Origin: Panorpa germanica
Taxonomy: Eukaryota; Arthropoda; Insecta; Mecoptera; Panorpidae
Assembly (NCBI GenBank): GCA_963678705.1
Contig: CAVMBN010000144.1
Coordinates: 124,001 to 188,000 of the forward strand
Length of the DNA stretch: 64,000 bases
Direction: 5' to 3'
Both the position numbers and the translations under genes were made by a program. Below, piece after piece: positions 12,869 to 27,145 of this stretch (position 1 is the first letter of the stretch; the number at the start of each line of letters is the position of its first letter). The notes under the pieces are model-generated. The model searched no databases. It was not told the origin of the DNA and worked only from the letters and a program-made list of their open reading frames with translations.

Positions 12869-14453
12869 AAGTGGTTCCTATCTACTATGTGTGTGATCGG
12901 CTCCTGCTACTTTAGGTGAAAAAAGTGATTAAAAGTGAGAAATTAATTATAGAGAAAAATTAAATAAATTATATGAATACTTTTTCAAACGAAAAGTATT
13001 TAAGTTTGTTTTAAATTTGTGTTAATTTACCCTAAACAAAGTGTTTTTACAAAAGTTTGACAGTTGGAAACCAGTGTTAAAAACGAATTTTTCATTACGC
13101 GTACACGCGGTCTTATAAACATAACCTCAAATTTGTAACTTTGATGTTTGATATAAGACATTAATAAGTGCGATAGACAAAAAAAGTGATAATAATTAGG
13201 TTAGTGTTAGTGCTAAAACATCAAGTGGTTTAAAATTCAAGAAATCTGTAGAGATATATAAGGAAGACCTCATATAAACACTACAAATATACGGAAGACA
13301 AAAGGTTGCCGCCCACTATCAAGTAAGTCGAATAACATTAACTATAAAAAATATTTAAACACAAGAATTAGTTTATATAAATGCGTGTTTTAAATAATAA
13401 TAAGAGTGTATTAATTGTTATAAGTGATTAAGTGAACAATATATGCGGTTTTCTTGGAAATAGTGATTGATCGTTCATGAACATTCAATGGTAACAAACA
13501 AATGGTAAGTAAGTAGGCATAAGTACAAGTATGTATATGAGATATTTATAGAAATTCAGTGTGCCTTTGTTGATGTCCGGTGGCCAAGTGACCTTCAAAG
13601 AATTAGACCGGCAAAAACCTATAGGTACGTCTACTGCGCTATGGAGAACTTTTTTTATTGTCGAACATTATTTTACAAACCGATTACCGTTCCATGAAAA
13701 GGCAACTATCTAAAGGTTGTCCTCAGCGATCTGTAATGGGGCCTGAGCTCTGGAACATGGTATTCGACGAGAACTGTGTTTCTCACTCGAAAGGTTGTGT
13801 AGACATATGTTTTGCCAACGATAATGTGATCCTTATCGGTGCAAATAGTACAGAAACCCTAGACAGCCGTTCTCGACCTGCTATATATAAAATCTGTAGT
13901 TTCTTGAAGCTACAAAGCTACGAATCAAATACAGTAACAACGAATGATAAACTTGTAACATACCTTGCGCGTGTCACAAGGATGGAATGAAGCTTAAACT
14001 CGGCAACTATGCCGACACTATACAAGGGGCATTCATGCTAATGGTTGTGTATTGTGCTTTGGCATGGTATTACAGGATCAATCTTCCAGATCTTCCATGC
14101 AAAGAACTATGTTATTGACGATGACGCGTTGTTGCAGAACTGTATCTACAGAAGTGGTGCAAGTGATATTGGGGACAATTCCTTTAGATTTAAAAATCAC
14201 TCATGCACTTACTCAAGTACAAATTACGCTAGAACTGAAAAAATCATATTTTAATGATTTAAAATTAATGCGACAAATTTCGAGGATTTAAAGTTAATGC
14301 GGCTGTAGGATAAAAGTCTGGAGACGATACCAAATATATTGCCAAAGAGATGAATGCATATATGCATAAGCTCTGGCAAGACAGATGGGACTTAATACAA
14401 AAAGGAAGACCTACGTATTGGTTTACAAGGACGTTAATATTGCTTTGCAACAC
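12869..14453 (+). repeat. Satellite monomer 9 (1585 bp)
   Basis: Shares TATAGAGAAAAATT, AAAAAATATTTAAAC and the AGACAGCCG variant with monomer 11, about 3171 bp away. Confidence 0.9.
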
Positions 14454-16039
14454 AAGTGGTTCCTATCTACTATGTGTGTGATCGGCTTCTGCTACTTTAG
14501 GTAAAAAAAGTGATTAAAAGTGAGAAATTAATTATGGAAAAAAATTAAATAAATTATATGAATACTTTTTCAAACGAAAAGTATTTAAGTTTGTTTTAAA
14601 TTTGTGTTAATTTACCCTAAACAAAGTGTTTTTACAAAAGTTTGACAGTTGGAAACCAGTGTTAAAAACGAATTTTTCATTACGCGTACACGCGGTCTTA
14701 TAAACATAACCTCAAATTTGTAACTTTGATGTTTGATATAAGACATTAATAAGTGCGATAGACAAAAAAAGTGATAATAATTAGGTTAGTGTTAGTGCTA
14801 AAACATCAAGTGGTTTAAAATTCAAGAAATCTGTAGAGATATATAAGGAAGACCTCATATAAACACTACAAATATACGGAAGACAAAAGGTTGCCGCCCA
14901 CTATCAAGTAAGTCGAATAACATTAACTATAAATAATATTATAACTCAAGAATTAGTTTATGTAAATGCGTGTTTTAAATAATAATGAGAGTGTATTAAT
15001 TGTTATAAGTGATTAAGTAAACAATATATGCGGTTTTCTTGGAAATAGTGATTGATCGTTCATGAACATTCAATGGTAACAAACAAATGGTAAGTAAGTA
15101 GGCATAAGTACAAGTATGTATATGAGATATTTATAGAAATTCAGTGTGCCTTTGTTGATGTCCGGTGGCCAAGTGACCTTCAAAGAATTAGACCGGCAAA
15201 AACCTATAGGTACGTCTACTGCGCTATGGAGAACTATTTTCATTGTCGAACATTATTTTACAAACCGATTACCGTTCCATGAAAAGGCAACTATCTAAAT
15301 GTTGTCCTCAGCGATCTGTAATGGGGCCTGAGCTCTGGAACATGGTATTCGACGAGAACTGTGTTTCTCACTCGAAAGGTTGTGTAGACATATGTTTTGC
15401 CAACGATAATGTGATCCTTATCGGTGCAAATAGTACAGAAACCCTAGAAAGCCGTTCTCGACCTGCTATATATAAAATCTGTAGTTTCTTGAAGCTACAA
15501 AGCTACGAAACAAATACAGTAATAACGAATGATAAACTTGTAACACACCTTGCGCGTGTCACAAGGACGGAATGAAGCTTAAACTCGGCAACTATGCCGA
15601 CACTATACAAAGGGGCATTTATGCTAATAGTTGTGTATTGTGCTTCGGCATGGTATTACAGGATCAATCTTCCAGATCTTCCATGCAAAGAACTATGTTA
15701 TTGACGATGACGCGTTGTTGCAGAACTGTATCTACAGAAGTGGTGCAAGTGATATTGGGGACAATTCCTTTAGATTTAAAAATCACTCATGCACTTACTC
15801 AAGTAAAAATTACGCTAGAACTGAAAAAATCAAATTTTGATGATTTAAAATTAATGCGACAAATTTCGAGGATTTAAAGTTAATGCGGCTGTAGGATAAA
15901 AGTCTGGAGACGATACCAAATATATTGCCAAAGTGATGAATGCATATATGCATAAGCTCTGGCAAGACAGATGGGACTTAATACAAAAAGGAAGACCTAC
16001 GTATTGGTTTACAAGGACGTTAATATTGCTTTGCAACAC
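14454..16039 (+). repeat. Satellite monomer 10 (1586 bp)
   Basis: Shares CGGCTTCTGCTAC and ATTATAACTCAAG with monomer 12, about 3171 bp away. Confidence 0.9.
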
Positions 16040-17624
16040 AAGTGGTTCCTATCTACTATGTGTGTGATCGGCTCCTGCTACTTTAGGTGAAAAAAGTGAT
16101 TAAAAGTGAGAAATTAATTATAGAGAAAAATTAAATAAATTATATGAATACTTTTTCAAACGAAAAGTATTTAAGTTTGTTTTAAATTTGTGTTAATTTA
16201 CCCTAAACAAAGTGTTTTTACAAAAGTTTGACAGTTGGAAACCAGTGTTAAAAACGAATTTTTCATTACGCGTACACGCGGTCTTATAAACATAACCTCA
16301 AATTTGTAACTTTGATGTTTGATATAAGACATTAATAAGTGCGATAGACAAAAAAGTGATAATAATTAGGTTAGTGTTAGTGCTAAAACATCAAGTGGTT
16401 TAAAATTCAAGAAATCTGTAGAGATATATAAGGAAGACCTCATATAAACACTACAAATATACGGAAGACAAAAGGTTGCCGCCCACTATCAAGTAAGTCG
16501 AATAACATTAACTATAAAAAATATTTAAACACAAGAATTAGTTTATATAAATGCGTGTTTTAAATAATAATAAGAGTGTATTAATTGTTATAAGTGATTA
16601 AGTGAACAATATATGCGGTTTTCTTGGAAATAGTGATTGATCGTTCATGAACATTCAATGGTAACAAACAAATGGTAAGTAAGTAGGCATAAGTACAAGT
16701 ATGTATATGAGATATTTATAGAAATTCAGTGTGCCTTTGTTGATGTCCGGTGGCCAAGTGACCTTCAAAGAATTAGACCGGCAAAAACCTATAGGTACGT
16801 CTACTGCGCTATGGAGAACTTTTTTTATTGTCGAACATTATTTTACAAACCGATTACCGTTCCATGAAAAAGCAACTATCTAAAGGTTGTCCTCAGCGAT
16901 CTGTAATGGGGCCTGAGCTCTGGAACATGGTATTCGACGAGAACTGTGTTTCTCACTCGAAAGGTTGTGTAGACATATGTTTTGCCAACGATAATGTGAT
17001 CCTTATCGGTGCAAATAGTACAGAAACCCTAGACAGCCGTTCTCGACCTGCTATATATAAAATCTGTAGTTTCTTGAAGCTACAAAGCTACGAATCAAAT
17101 ACAGTAACAACGAATGATAAACTTGTAACATACCTTGCGCGTGTCACAAGGATGGAATGAAGCTTAAACTCGGCAACTATGCCGACACTATACAAGGGGG
17201 CATTCATGCTAATGGTTGTGTATTGTGCTTTGGCATGGTATTACAGGATCAATCTTCCAGATCTTCCATGCAAAGAACTATGTTATTGACGATGACGCGT
17301 TGTTTCAGAACTGTATTTACAAAAGTGGTGCAAGTGATATTGGGGACAATTCCTTTAGATTTAAAAATCACTCATGCACTTACTCAAGTACAAATTACGC
17401 TAGAACTGAAAAAATCATATTTTAATGATTTAAAATTAATGCGACAAATTTCGAGGATTTAAAGTTAATGCGGCTGTAGGATAAAAGTCTGGAGACGATA
17501 CCAAATATATTGCCAAAGAGATGAATGCATATATGCATAAGCTCTGGCAAGACAGATGGGACTTAATACAAAAAGGAAGACCTACGTATTGGTTTACAAG
17601 GACGTTAATATTGCTTTGCAACAC
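16040..17624 (+). repeat. Satellite monomer 11 (1585 bp)
   Basis: Near copy of monomer 9. Private changes include CATGAAAAAGCAACT and CAGAACTGTATTTACAAAAG. Confidence 0.9.
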
Positions 17625-19209
17625 AAGTGGTTCCTATCTACTATGTGTGTGATCGGCTTCTGCTACTTTAGGTAAAAAAAGTGATTAAAAGTGAGAAATT
17701 AATTATGGAAAAAAATTAAATAAATTATATGAATACTTTTTCAAACGAAAAGTATTTAAGTTTGTTTTAAATTTGTGTTAATTTACCCTAAACAAAGTGT
17801 TTTTACAAAAGTTTGACAGTTGGAAACCAGTGTTAAAAACGAATTTTTCATTACGCGTACACGCGGTATTATAAACATAACCTCAAATTTGTAACTTTGA
17901 TGTTTGATATAAGACATTAATAAGTGCGATAGACAAAAAAAGTGATAATAATTAGGTTAGTGTTAGTGCTAAAACATCAAGTGGTTTAAAATTCAAGAAA
18001 TCTGTAGAGATATATAAGGAAGACCTCATATAAACACTACAAATATACGGAAGACAAAAGGTTGCCGCCCACTATCAAGTAAGTCGAATAACATTAACTA
18101 TAAATAATATTATAACTCAAGAATTAGTTTATGTAAATGCGTGTTTTAAATAATAATGAGAGTGTATTAATTGTTATAAGTGATTAAGTAAACAATATAT
18201 GCGGTTTTCTTGGAAATAGTGATTGATCGTTCATGAACATTCAATGGTAACAAACAAATGGTAAGTAAGTAGGCATAAGTACAAGTATGTATATGAGATA
18301 TTTATAAAAATTCAGTGTGCCTTTGTTGATGTCCGGTGGCCAAGTGACCTTCAAAGAATTAGACCGGCAAAAACCTATAGGTACGTCTACTGCGCTATGG
18401 AGAACTATTTTCATTGTCGAACATTATTTTACAAACCGATTACCGTTCCATGAAAAGGCAACTATCTAAATGTTGTCCTCAGCGATCTGTAATGGGGCCT
18501 GAGCTCTGGAACATGGTATTCGACGAGAACTGTGTTTCTCACTCGAAAGGTTGTGTAGACATATGTTTTGCCAACGATAATGTGATCCTTATCGGTGCAA
18601 ATAGTACAGAAACCCTAGAAAGCCGTTCTCGACCTGCTATATATAAAATCTGTAGTTTCTTGAAGCTACAAAGATACGAATCAAATACAGTAACAACGAA
18701 TGATAAACTTGTAACACACCTTGCGCGTGTCACAAGGACGGAATGAAGCTTAAACTCGGCAACTATGCCGACACTATACAAGGGGGCATTCATGCTAATG
18801 GTTGTGTATTGTGCTTCGGCATGGTATTACAGGATCAATCTTCCAGATCTTCCATGCAAAGAACTATGTTATTGACGATGACGCGTTGTTTCAGAACTGT
18901 ATTTACAGAAGTGGTGCAAGTGTATTGGGGACAATTCCTTTAGATTTAAAAATCACTCATGCACTTACTCAAGTACAAATTACGCTAGAACTGAAAAAAT
19001 TATATTTTGATGATTTAAAATTAATGCGACAAATTTCGAGGATTTAAAGTTAATGCGGCTGTAGGATAAAAGTCTGGAGACGATACCAAATATATTGCCA
19101 AAGAGATGAATGCATATATGCATAAGCTCTGGCAAGACAGATGGGACTTAATACAAAAAGGAAGACCTACGTATTGGTTTACAAGGACGTTAATATTGCT
19201 TTGCAACAC
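17625..19209 (+). repeat. Satellite monomer 12 (1585 bp)
   Basis: Near copy of monomer 10 in its first part. GCAAGTGTATTGGGG (1 nt short) shifts the second RT segment. Confidence 0.9.
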
Positions 19210-20794
19210 AAGTGGTTCCTATCTACTATGTGTGTGATCGGCTCCTGCTACTTTAGGTGAAAAAAGTGATTAAAAGTGAGAAATTAATTATGGAAAAAAA
19301 TTAAATAAATTATATGAATACTTTTTCAAACGAAAAGTATTTAAGTTTGTTTTAAATTTGTGTTAATTTACCCTAAACAAAGTGTTTTTACAAAAGTTTG
19401 ACAGTTGGAAACCAGTTTTAAAAACGAATTTTTCATTACGCGTACACGCGGTCTTATAAACATAACCTCAAATTTGTAATTATGATGTTTGATATAAGAC
19501 ATTAATAAGTGCGATAGACAAAAAAAGTGATAATAATTAGGTTAGTGTTAGTGCTAAAACATCAAGTTGTTTAAAATTCAAGAAATCTGTAGAGATATAT
19601 AAGGAAGACCTCATATAAACACTACAAATATACGGAAGACAAAAGGTTGCCGCCCACTATCAAGTAAGTCGAATAACATTAACTATAAATAATATTAAAA
19701 CTCAAGAATTAGTTTATGTAAATGCGTGTTTTAAATAATAATGAGAGTGTATTAATTGTTATAAGTGATTAAGTGAACAATATATGCGGTTTTCTTGGAA
19801 ATAGTGATTGATCGTTCATGAACATTCAATGGTAACAAACAAATGGTAAGTAAATAGGCATAAGTACAAGTATGTATATGAGATATTTATAGAAATTCAG
19901 TGTGCCTTTGTTGATGTCCGGTGGCCAAGTGACCTTCAAAGAATTAGACCGGCAAAAACCTATAGGTACGTCTACTGTGCTATGGAGAACTATTTTCATT
20001 GTCGAACATTATTTTACAAACCGATTACCGTTCCATGAAAAGGCAACTATCTAAATGTTGTCCTCAGCGATCTTTAATGGGGCCTGAGCTCTGGAACATG
20101 GTATTCGACGAGAACTGTGTTTTTCACTCGAAAGGTTGTGTAGACATATGTTTTGCCAACGATAATGTGATCCTTATCGGTGCAAATAGTACAGAAACCC
20201 TAGAAAGCCGTTCTCGACCTGCTATATATAAAATCTGTAGTTTCTTGAAGCTACAAAGCTACGAATCAAATACAGTAACAACGAATGATAAACTTGTAAC
20301 ACACCTTGCGCGTGTCACAAGGACGGAATGAAGCTTAAACTCGGCAACTATGCCGACACTATACAAGGGGGCATTTATGCTAATGGTTGTGTATAGTGGT
20401 TCGGCATGGTATTACAGGATCAATCTTCCAGATCTTCCATGCAAAGAACTATGTTATTGACGATGACGCGTTGTTGCAGAACTGTATCTACAAAAGTGGT
20501 GCAAGTGATATTGGGGACAATTCCTTTAGATTTAAAAATCACTCATGCACTTACTCAAGAACAAATTACGCTAGAACTGAAAAAATCATATTTTGATGAT
20601 TTAAAATAATGCGACAAATTTCGAGGATTTAAAGTTAATGCGGCTGTAGGATAAAAGTCTGGAGACGATACCAAATATATTGCCAAAGAGATGAATGCAT
20701 ATATGCATAAGCTCTGGCAAGACAGATGGGACTTAATACAAAAAGGAAGACCTACGTATTGGTTTACAAGGACGTTAATATTGCTTTGCAACAC
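19210..20794 (+). repeat. Satellite monomer 13 (1585 bp)
   Basis: Carries CCAGTTTTAAAA, GTAATTATGATG and GTATAGTGGTTCGG, all repeated exactly 4765 bp later in monomer 16. Confidence 0.9.
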
Positions 20795-22380
20795 AAGTGG
20801 TTCCTACCTACTATGTGTGTGATCGGCTCCTGCAACTTTAGGTAAAAAAAGTGATTAAAAGTGAGAAATTAATTATGGAAAAAAATTAAATAAATTATAT
20901 GAATACTTTTTCAAACGAAAAGTATTTAAGTTTGTTTTAAATTTGTGTTAATTTACCCTAAACAAAGTGTTTTTACAAAAGTTTGACAGTTAAAAACCAG
21001 TGTTAAAAACAAATTTTTTATTACGCGTACACGCGGTCTTATAAACATAACCTCAAATTTGTAACTCTAATGTTTGATATAAGACATTAATAAGTGCGAT
21101 AGACAAAAAAAGTGATAATAATTAGGTTAGTGTTAGTGCTAAAACATCAAGTGGTTTAAAATTCAAGAAATCTGTAGAGATATATAAGGAAGACCTCATA
21201 TAAACACTACAAATATACGGAAGACAAAAGGTTGCCGCCCACTATCAAGTAAGTCGAATAATATTAACTATAAATAATATTAAAACACAAGAATTAGTTT
21301 ATATAAATGCGTGTTTTAAATAATAATGAGAGTGTATTAATTGTTATAAGTGATTAAGTGAACAATATATGCGGTTTTCTTGGAAATAGTGATTGATCGT
21401 TCATGAACATTCAATAGTAACAAACAAATGGTAAGTAAGTAGGCATAAGTACAAGTATGTATATGAGATATTTATAGAAATTCAGTGTGCATTTGTTGAT
21501 GTCCGGTGGCCAAGTGACCTTCAAAGAATTAGACCGGCAAAAACCTATAGGTACGTCTACTGCGCTATGGAGAACTATTTTCATTGTCGAACATTATTTT
21601 ACAAACCGATTACCGTTCCATGAAAAGGCAACTATCTAAAGGTTGTCCTCAGCGATCTGTAATGGGGCCTGAGCTCTGGAACATGGTATTCGACGAGAAC
21701 TGTGTTTCTCACTCAAAAGGTTGTGTAGACATATGTTTCGCCAACGATAATGTGATCCTTATCGGTGCAAATAGTACAGAAACCCTAGAAAGCCGTTCTC
21801 GACCTGCTATATATAAAATCTGTAGTTTCTTGAAGCTACAAAGCTACGAAACAAATACAGTAATAACGAATGATAAACTTGTAACACACCTTGCGCGTGT
21901 CACAAGGACCGAATGAAGCTTAAACTCGGCAACTATGCCGACACTATACAAGGGGGCATTTATGCTAATAGTTGTGTATTGTGCTTCGGCATGGTATTAC
22001 AGGATCAATCTTCCAGATCTTCCATGCAAAGAACTATGTTATTGACGATGACGCGTTGTTGCAGAACTGTATCTACAGAAGTAGTGAAAGTGATATTGGG
22101 GACAATTCCTTTAGATTTAAAAATCACTCATGCACTTACTCAAGTACAAATTACGCTAGAACTGAAAAAATCAAATTTTGATGATTTAAAATTAATGCGA
22201 CAAATTTCGAGGATTTAAAGTTAATGCGGCTGTAGGATAAAAGTCTGAAGACGATACCAAATATATTGCCAAAGAGATGAATGCATATATGCATAAGCTC
22301 TGGCAAGACAGATGGGACTTAATACAAAAAGGAAGACCTACGTATTGGTTTACAAGGACGTTAATATTGCTTTGCAACAC
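20795..22380 (+). repeat. Satellite monomer 14 (1586 bp)
   Basis: Second monomer of the three-monomer block. GTAGTGAAAGTG and AGTCTGAAGACG recur in monomer 17. Confidence 0.9.
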
Positions 22381-23974
22381 AAGTGGTTCCTATCTACTAT
22401 GTGTGTGATCGGCTCCTGCTACTTTAGGTGAAAAAAGTTATTAAAAGTGAGAAATTAATTATGGAAAAAAATTAAATAAATTATATGAATACTTTTTCAA
22501 ACGAAAAGTATTTAAGTTTGTTTTAAATTTGTGTTAATTTACCCTAAACAAAGTGTTTTTACAAAAGTTTGACAGTTGGAAACCAGTGTTGAAAACGAAT
22601 TTTTCATTACGCGTACACGCGGTCTTATAAACATAACCTCAAATTTGTAACTTTGATGTTTGATATAAGACATTATTAAGTGCGATAGACAAAAAAAGTA
22701 ATATTAATTAGGTTAGTGTTAGTGCTAAAACATCAAGTGGTTTGAAATTCAAGAAATCTGTAGAGATATATAAGGAAGACCTCATATTAACACTACAACT
22801 ATACGGAAGACAAAAGGTTGCCGCCCACTATCAAGTAAGTCGAATAACATTAACTATAAATAATATTAAAACACAAGAATTAGTTTATATAAATGCGTGT
22901 TTTAAATAATAATGAGAGTGTATTAATTGTTTTAAGTGATTAAGTGAACAATATATGCGGTTTTCTTGGAAATAGTGATTGATCGTTCATGAACATTCAA
23001 TGGTAACAAACAAATGGTAAGTAAGTAGGAATAAGTAAAAGTATGTATATGAGATTTTTATAGAAATTTAGTGTGCCTTTGTTGATGTCCGGTGGCCAAG
23101 TGACCTTCAAACATATGACATATGAGTAGTAGACATATGACATATTAAATAAATTATATGAATACTTTTTCAAACGAAAAGTATTTAAGTTTGTTTTAAA
23201 TTTGTGTTAATTTACCCTAAACAAAGTGTTTCTACAAAAGTTTCAGCGATCTGTAATGGGGCCTGAGCTCTGGAACATGGTATTCGACGAGAACTGTGTT
23301 TCTCATTTGAAAGGTTGTGTAGACATATGTTTTGCCAACTATAATGTGATCCTAATCGGTGCAAATAGTACAGAAACATTAGAAAGCCGTTCTCGACCTG
23401 CTATATATAAAATCTGTAGTTTCTTGAAGCTACAAAGCTACGAAACAAATACAGTAACAACGAATGATAAACTTGTAACACACCTTGCGCGTGTCACAAG
23501 GACGGAATGAAGCTTAAACTCGGCAACTATGCCGACACTATACAAGGGGGCATTTATGCTAATGCTTGTGTATTGTGCTTCGGCATGGTATTACAGGATC
23601 AATCTTCCAGATCTTCCATGCAAAGAACTATGTTATTGATGATGACGCGTTGTTGCAGAACTGTATCTACAGAAGTGGTGCAAGTGATATTAGGGACAAT
23701 TCCTTTTGATTTAAAAATCACTCATGCACTTACTCAAGTACAAATTACGCTAAAACTGAAAAAATCAATTTTTGATGATTTAAAATTAATGCGACAAATT
23801 TCGAGGATTTAAAGTTTATGCGGCTGTAGGATAAAAGTCTGGAGACGATACCAAATATATTGCCAAAGAGATGAATGCATATATGCATAAGCTCTGGCAA
23901 GACAGATGGGACTTAATACAAAAAGGAAGACCTACGTATTGGTTTACAAGGACGTTAATATTGCTTTGCAACAC
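22381..23974 (+). repeat. Composite satellite monomer 15 (1594 bp)
   Basis: Rearranged. The monomer stops at GACCTTCAAA, a 34 bp filler follows, and a second copy of TTAAATAAATTATATGAATAC onward starts. That second copy jumps from ACAAAAGTTT straight to CAGCGATCTG inside the RT remnant. Net length stays near normal by coincidence. Confidence 0.9.
23112..23145 (+). other. 34-bp filler at composite junction, copy 1
   Basis: The sequence contains CATATGACATAT twice, separated by GAGTAGTAGA, and has no match elsewhere in the monomer. It lies between the truncated and the restarted satellite segments. It may be templated filler from end joining. NdeI-like CATATG recurs in it. Confidence 0.75.
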
Positions 23975-25559
23975 AAGTGGTTCCTATCTACTATGTGTGT
24001 GATCGGCTCCTTCTACTTTAGGTGAAAAAAGTGATTAAAAGTGAGAAAATAATTATGGAAAAAAATTAAATAAATTATATGAATACTTTTTCAAACAAAA
24101 AGTATTTAAGTTTGTTTTAAAATTGTGTTAATTTACCCTAAAAAAAGTGTTTTTACAAAAGTTTGACAGTTGGAAACCAGTTTTAAAAACGAATTTTTCA
24201 TTACGCGTACACGCGGTCTTATAAACATAACCTCAAATTTGTAATTATGATGTTTGATATAAGACATTAATAAGTGCGATAGACAAAAAAAGTGATAATA
24301 ATTAGGTTAGTGTTAGTGCTAAAACATCAAGTTGTTTAAAATTCAAGAAATCTGTAGAGATATATAAGGAAGACCTCATATAAACACTACAAATATACGG
24401 AAGACAGAAGGTTGCCGCCCACTATCAAGTAAGTCGAATAACATTAACTATAAAAAATATTAAAACACAAGAATTAGTTTATATAAATGCGTGTTTTAAA
24501 TAATAATGAGAGTGTATTAATTGTTATAAGTGATTAAGTGAACAATATATGCGGTTTTCTTGGAAATAGTGATTGATCGTTCATGAACATTCAATGGTAA
24601 CAAACAAATGGTAAGTAAATAGGCATAAGTACAAGTATGTATATGAGATATTTATAGAAATTCAGTGTGCCTTTGTTGATGTCCGGTGGCCAAGTGACCT
24701 TCAAAGAATTAGACCGGCAAAAACCTATAGGTACGTCTACTGTGCTATGGAGAACTATTTTCATTGTCGAACATTATTTTACAAACCGATTACCGTTCCA
24801 TGAAAAGGCAACTATCTAAATGTTGTCCTCAGCGATCTTTAATGGGGCCTGAGCTCTGGAACATGGTATTCGACGAGAACTGTGTTTTTCACTCGAAAGG
24901 TTGTGTAGACATATGTTTTGCCAACGATAATATGATCCTTATCGGTGCAAATAGTACAGAAACCCTAGAAAGCCGTTCTCGACCTGCTATATATAAAATC
25001 TGTAGTTTCTTGAAGCTACAAAGCTACGAATCAAATACAGTAACAACGAATGATAAACTTGTAACACACCTTGCGCATGTCACAAGGACGGAATGAAGCT
25101 TAAACTCGGCAACTATGCCGACACTATACAAGGGGGCATTTATGCTAATGGTTGTGTATAGTGGTTCGGCATGGTATTACAGGATCAATCTTCCAGATCT
25201 TCCATGCAAAGAACTATGTTATTGACGATGACGCGTTGTTGCAGAACTGTATCTACAAAAGTGGTGCAAGTGATATTGGGGACAATTCCTTTAGATTTAA
25301 AAATCACTCATGCACTTACTCAAGAACAAATTACGCTAGAACTGAAAAAATCATATTTTGATGATTTAAAATAATGCGACAAATTTCGAGGATTTAAAGT
25401 TAATGCGGCTGTAGGATAAAAGTCTGGAGACGATACCAAATATATTGCCAAAGAGATGAATGCATATATGCATAAGCTCTGGCAAGACAGATGGGACTTA
25501 ATACAAAAAGGAAGACCTACGTATTGGTTTACAAGGACGTTAATATTGCTTTGCAACAC
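23975..25559 (+). repeat. Satellite monomer 16 (1585 bp)
   Basis: Copy of monomer 13 from about 24145 on. Its first ~170 bp instead match monomer 19 (CTCCTTCTACTTTAGG, CAAACAAAAAGTAT), which places the duplication breakpoint inside the monomer. Confidence 0.9.
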
Positions 25560-27145
25560 AAGTGGTTCCTACCTACTATGTGTGTGATCGGCTCCTGCAA
25601 CTTTAGGTAAAAAAAGTGATTAAAAGTGAGAAATTAATTATGGAAAAAAATTAAATAAATTATATGAATACTTTTTCAAACGAAAAGTATTTAAGTTTGT
25701 TTTAAATTTGTGTTAATTTACCCTAAACAAAGTGTTTTTACAAAAGTTTGACAGTTAAAAACCAGTGTTAAAAACAAATTTTTTATTACGCGTACACGCG
25801 GTCTTATAAACATAACCTCAAATTTGTAACTTTAATGTTTGATATAAGACATTAATAAGTGCGATAGACAAAAAAAGTGATAATAATTAGGTTAGTGTTA
25901 GTGCTAAAACATCAAGTGGTTTAAAATTCAAGAAATCTGTAGAGATATATAAGGAAGACCTCATATAAACACTACAAATATACGGAAGACAAAAGGTTGC
26001 CGCCCACTATCAAGTAAGTCGAATAATATTAACTATAAATAATATTAAAACACAAGAATTAGTTTATATAAATGCGTGTTTTAAATAATAATGAGAGTGT
26101 ATTAATTGTTATAAGTGATTAAGTGAACAATATATGCGGTTTTCTTGGAAATAGTGATTGATCGTTCATGAACATTCAATAGTAACAAACAAATGGTAAG
26201 TAAGTAGGCATAAGTACAAGTATGTATATGAGATATTTATAGAAATTCAGTGTGCATTTGTTGATGTCCGGTGGCCAAGTGACCTTCAAAGAATTAGACC
26301 GGCAAAAACCTATAGGTACGTCTACTGCGCTATGGAGAACTATTTTCATTGTCGAACATTATTTTACAAACCGATTACCGTTCCATGAAAAGGCAACTAT
26401 CTAAAGGTTGTCCTCAGCGATCTGTAATGGGGCCTGAGCTCTGGAACATGGTATTCGACGAGAACTGTGTTTCTCACTCAAAAGGTTGTGTAGACATATG
26501 TTTCGCCAACGATAATGTGATCCTTATCGGTGCAAATAGTACAGAAACCCTAGAAAGCCGTTCTCGACCTGCTATATATAAAATCTGTAGTTTCTTGAAG
26601 CTACAAAGCTACGAAACAAATACAGTAATAACGAATGATAAACTTGTAACACACCTTGCGCGTGTCACAAGGACCGAATGAAGCTTAAACTCGGCAACTA
26701 TGCCGACACTATACAAGGGGGCATTTATGCTAATAGTTGTGTATTGTGCTTCGGCATGGTATTACAGGATCAATCTTCCAGATCTTCCATGCAAAGAACT
26801 ATGTTATTGACGATGACGCGTTGTTGCAGAACTGTATCTACAGAAGTAGTGAAAGTGATATTGGGGACAATTCCTTTAGATTTAAAAATCACTCATGCAC
26901 TTACTCAAGTACAAATTACGCTAGAACTGAAAAAATCAAATTTTGATGATTTAAAATTAATGCGACAAATTTCGAGGATTTAAAGTTAATGCGGCTGTAG
27001 GATAAAAGTCTGAAGACGATACCAAATATATTGCCAAAGAGATGAATGCATATATGCATAAGCTCTGGCAAGACAGATGGGACTTAATACAAAAAGGAAG
27101 ACCTACGTATTGGTTTACAAGGACGTTAATATTGCTTTGCAACAC
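25560..27145 (+). repeat. Satellite monomer 17 (1586 bp)
   Basis: Copy of monomer 14. I noticed only isolated differences, such as GTAACTTTAATG against GTAACTCTAATG. Confidence 0.9.

Larger units (their letters stand above)
12150..18500 (+). repeat. Higher-order repeat: ~3171-bp two-monomer block, twice
   Basis: Variants of monomers 8(3' end)-9-10(5' part) recur in 10(3' end)-11-12(5' part) at an offset of 3170-3171 bp. Examples are ACAAAGGGGC, AGACAGCCG, CACAAGGATGG and CGGCTTCTGC. The exact ends are uncertain. Confidence 0.75.
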
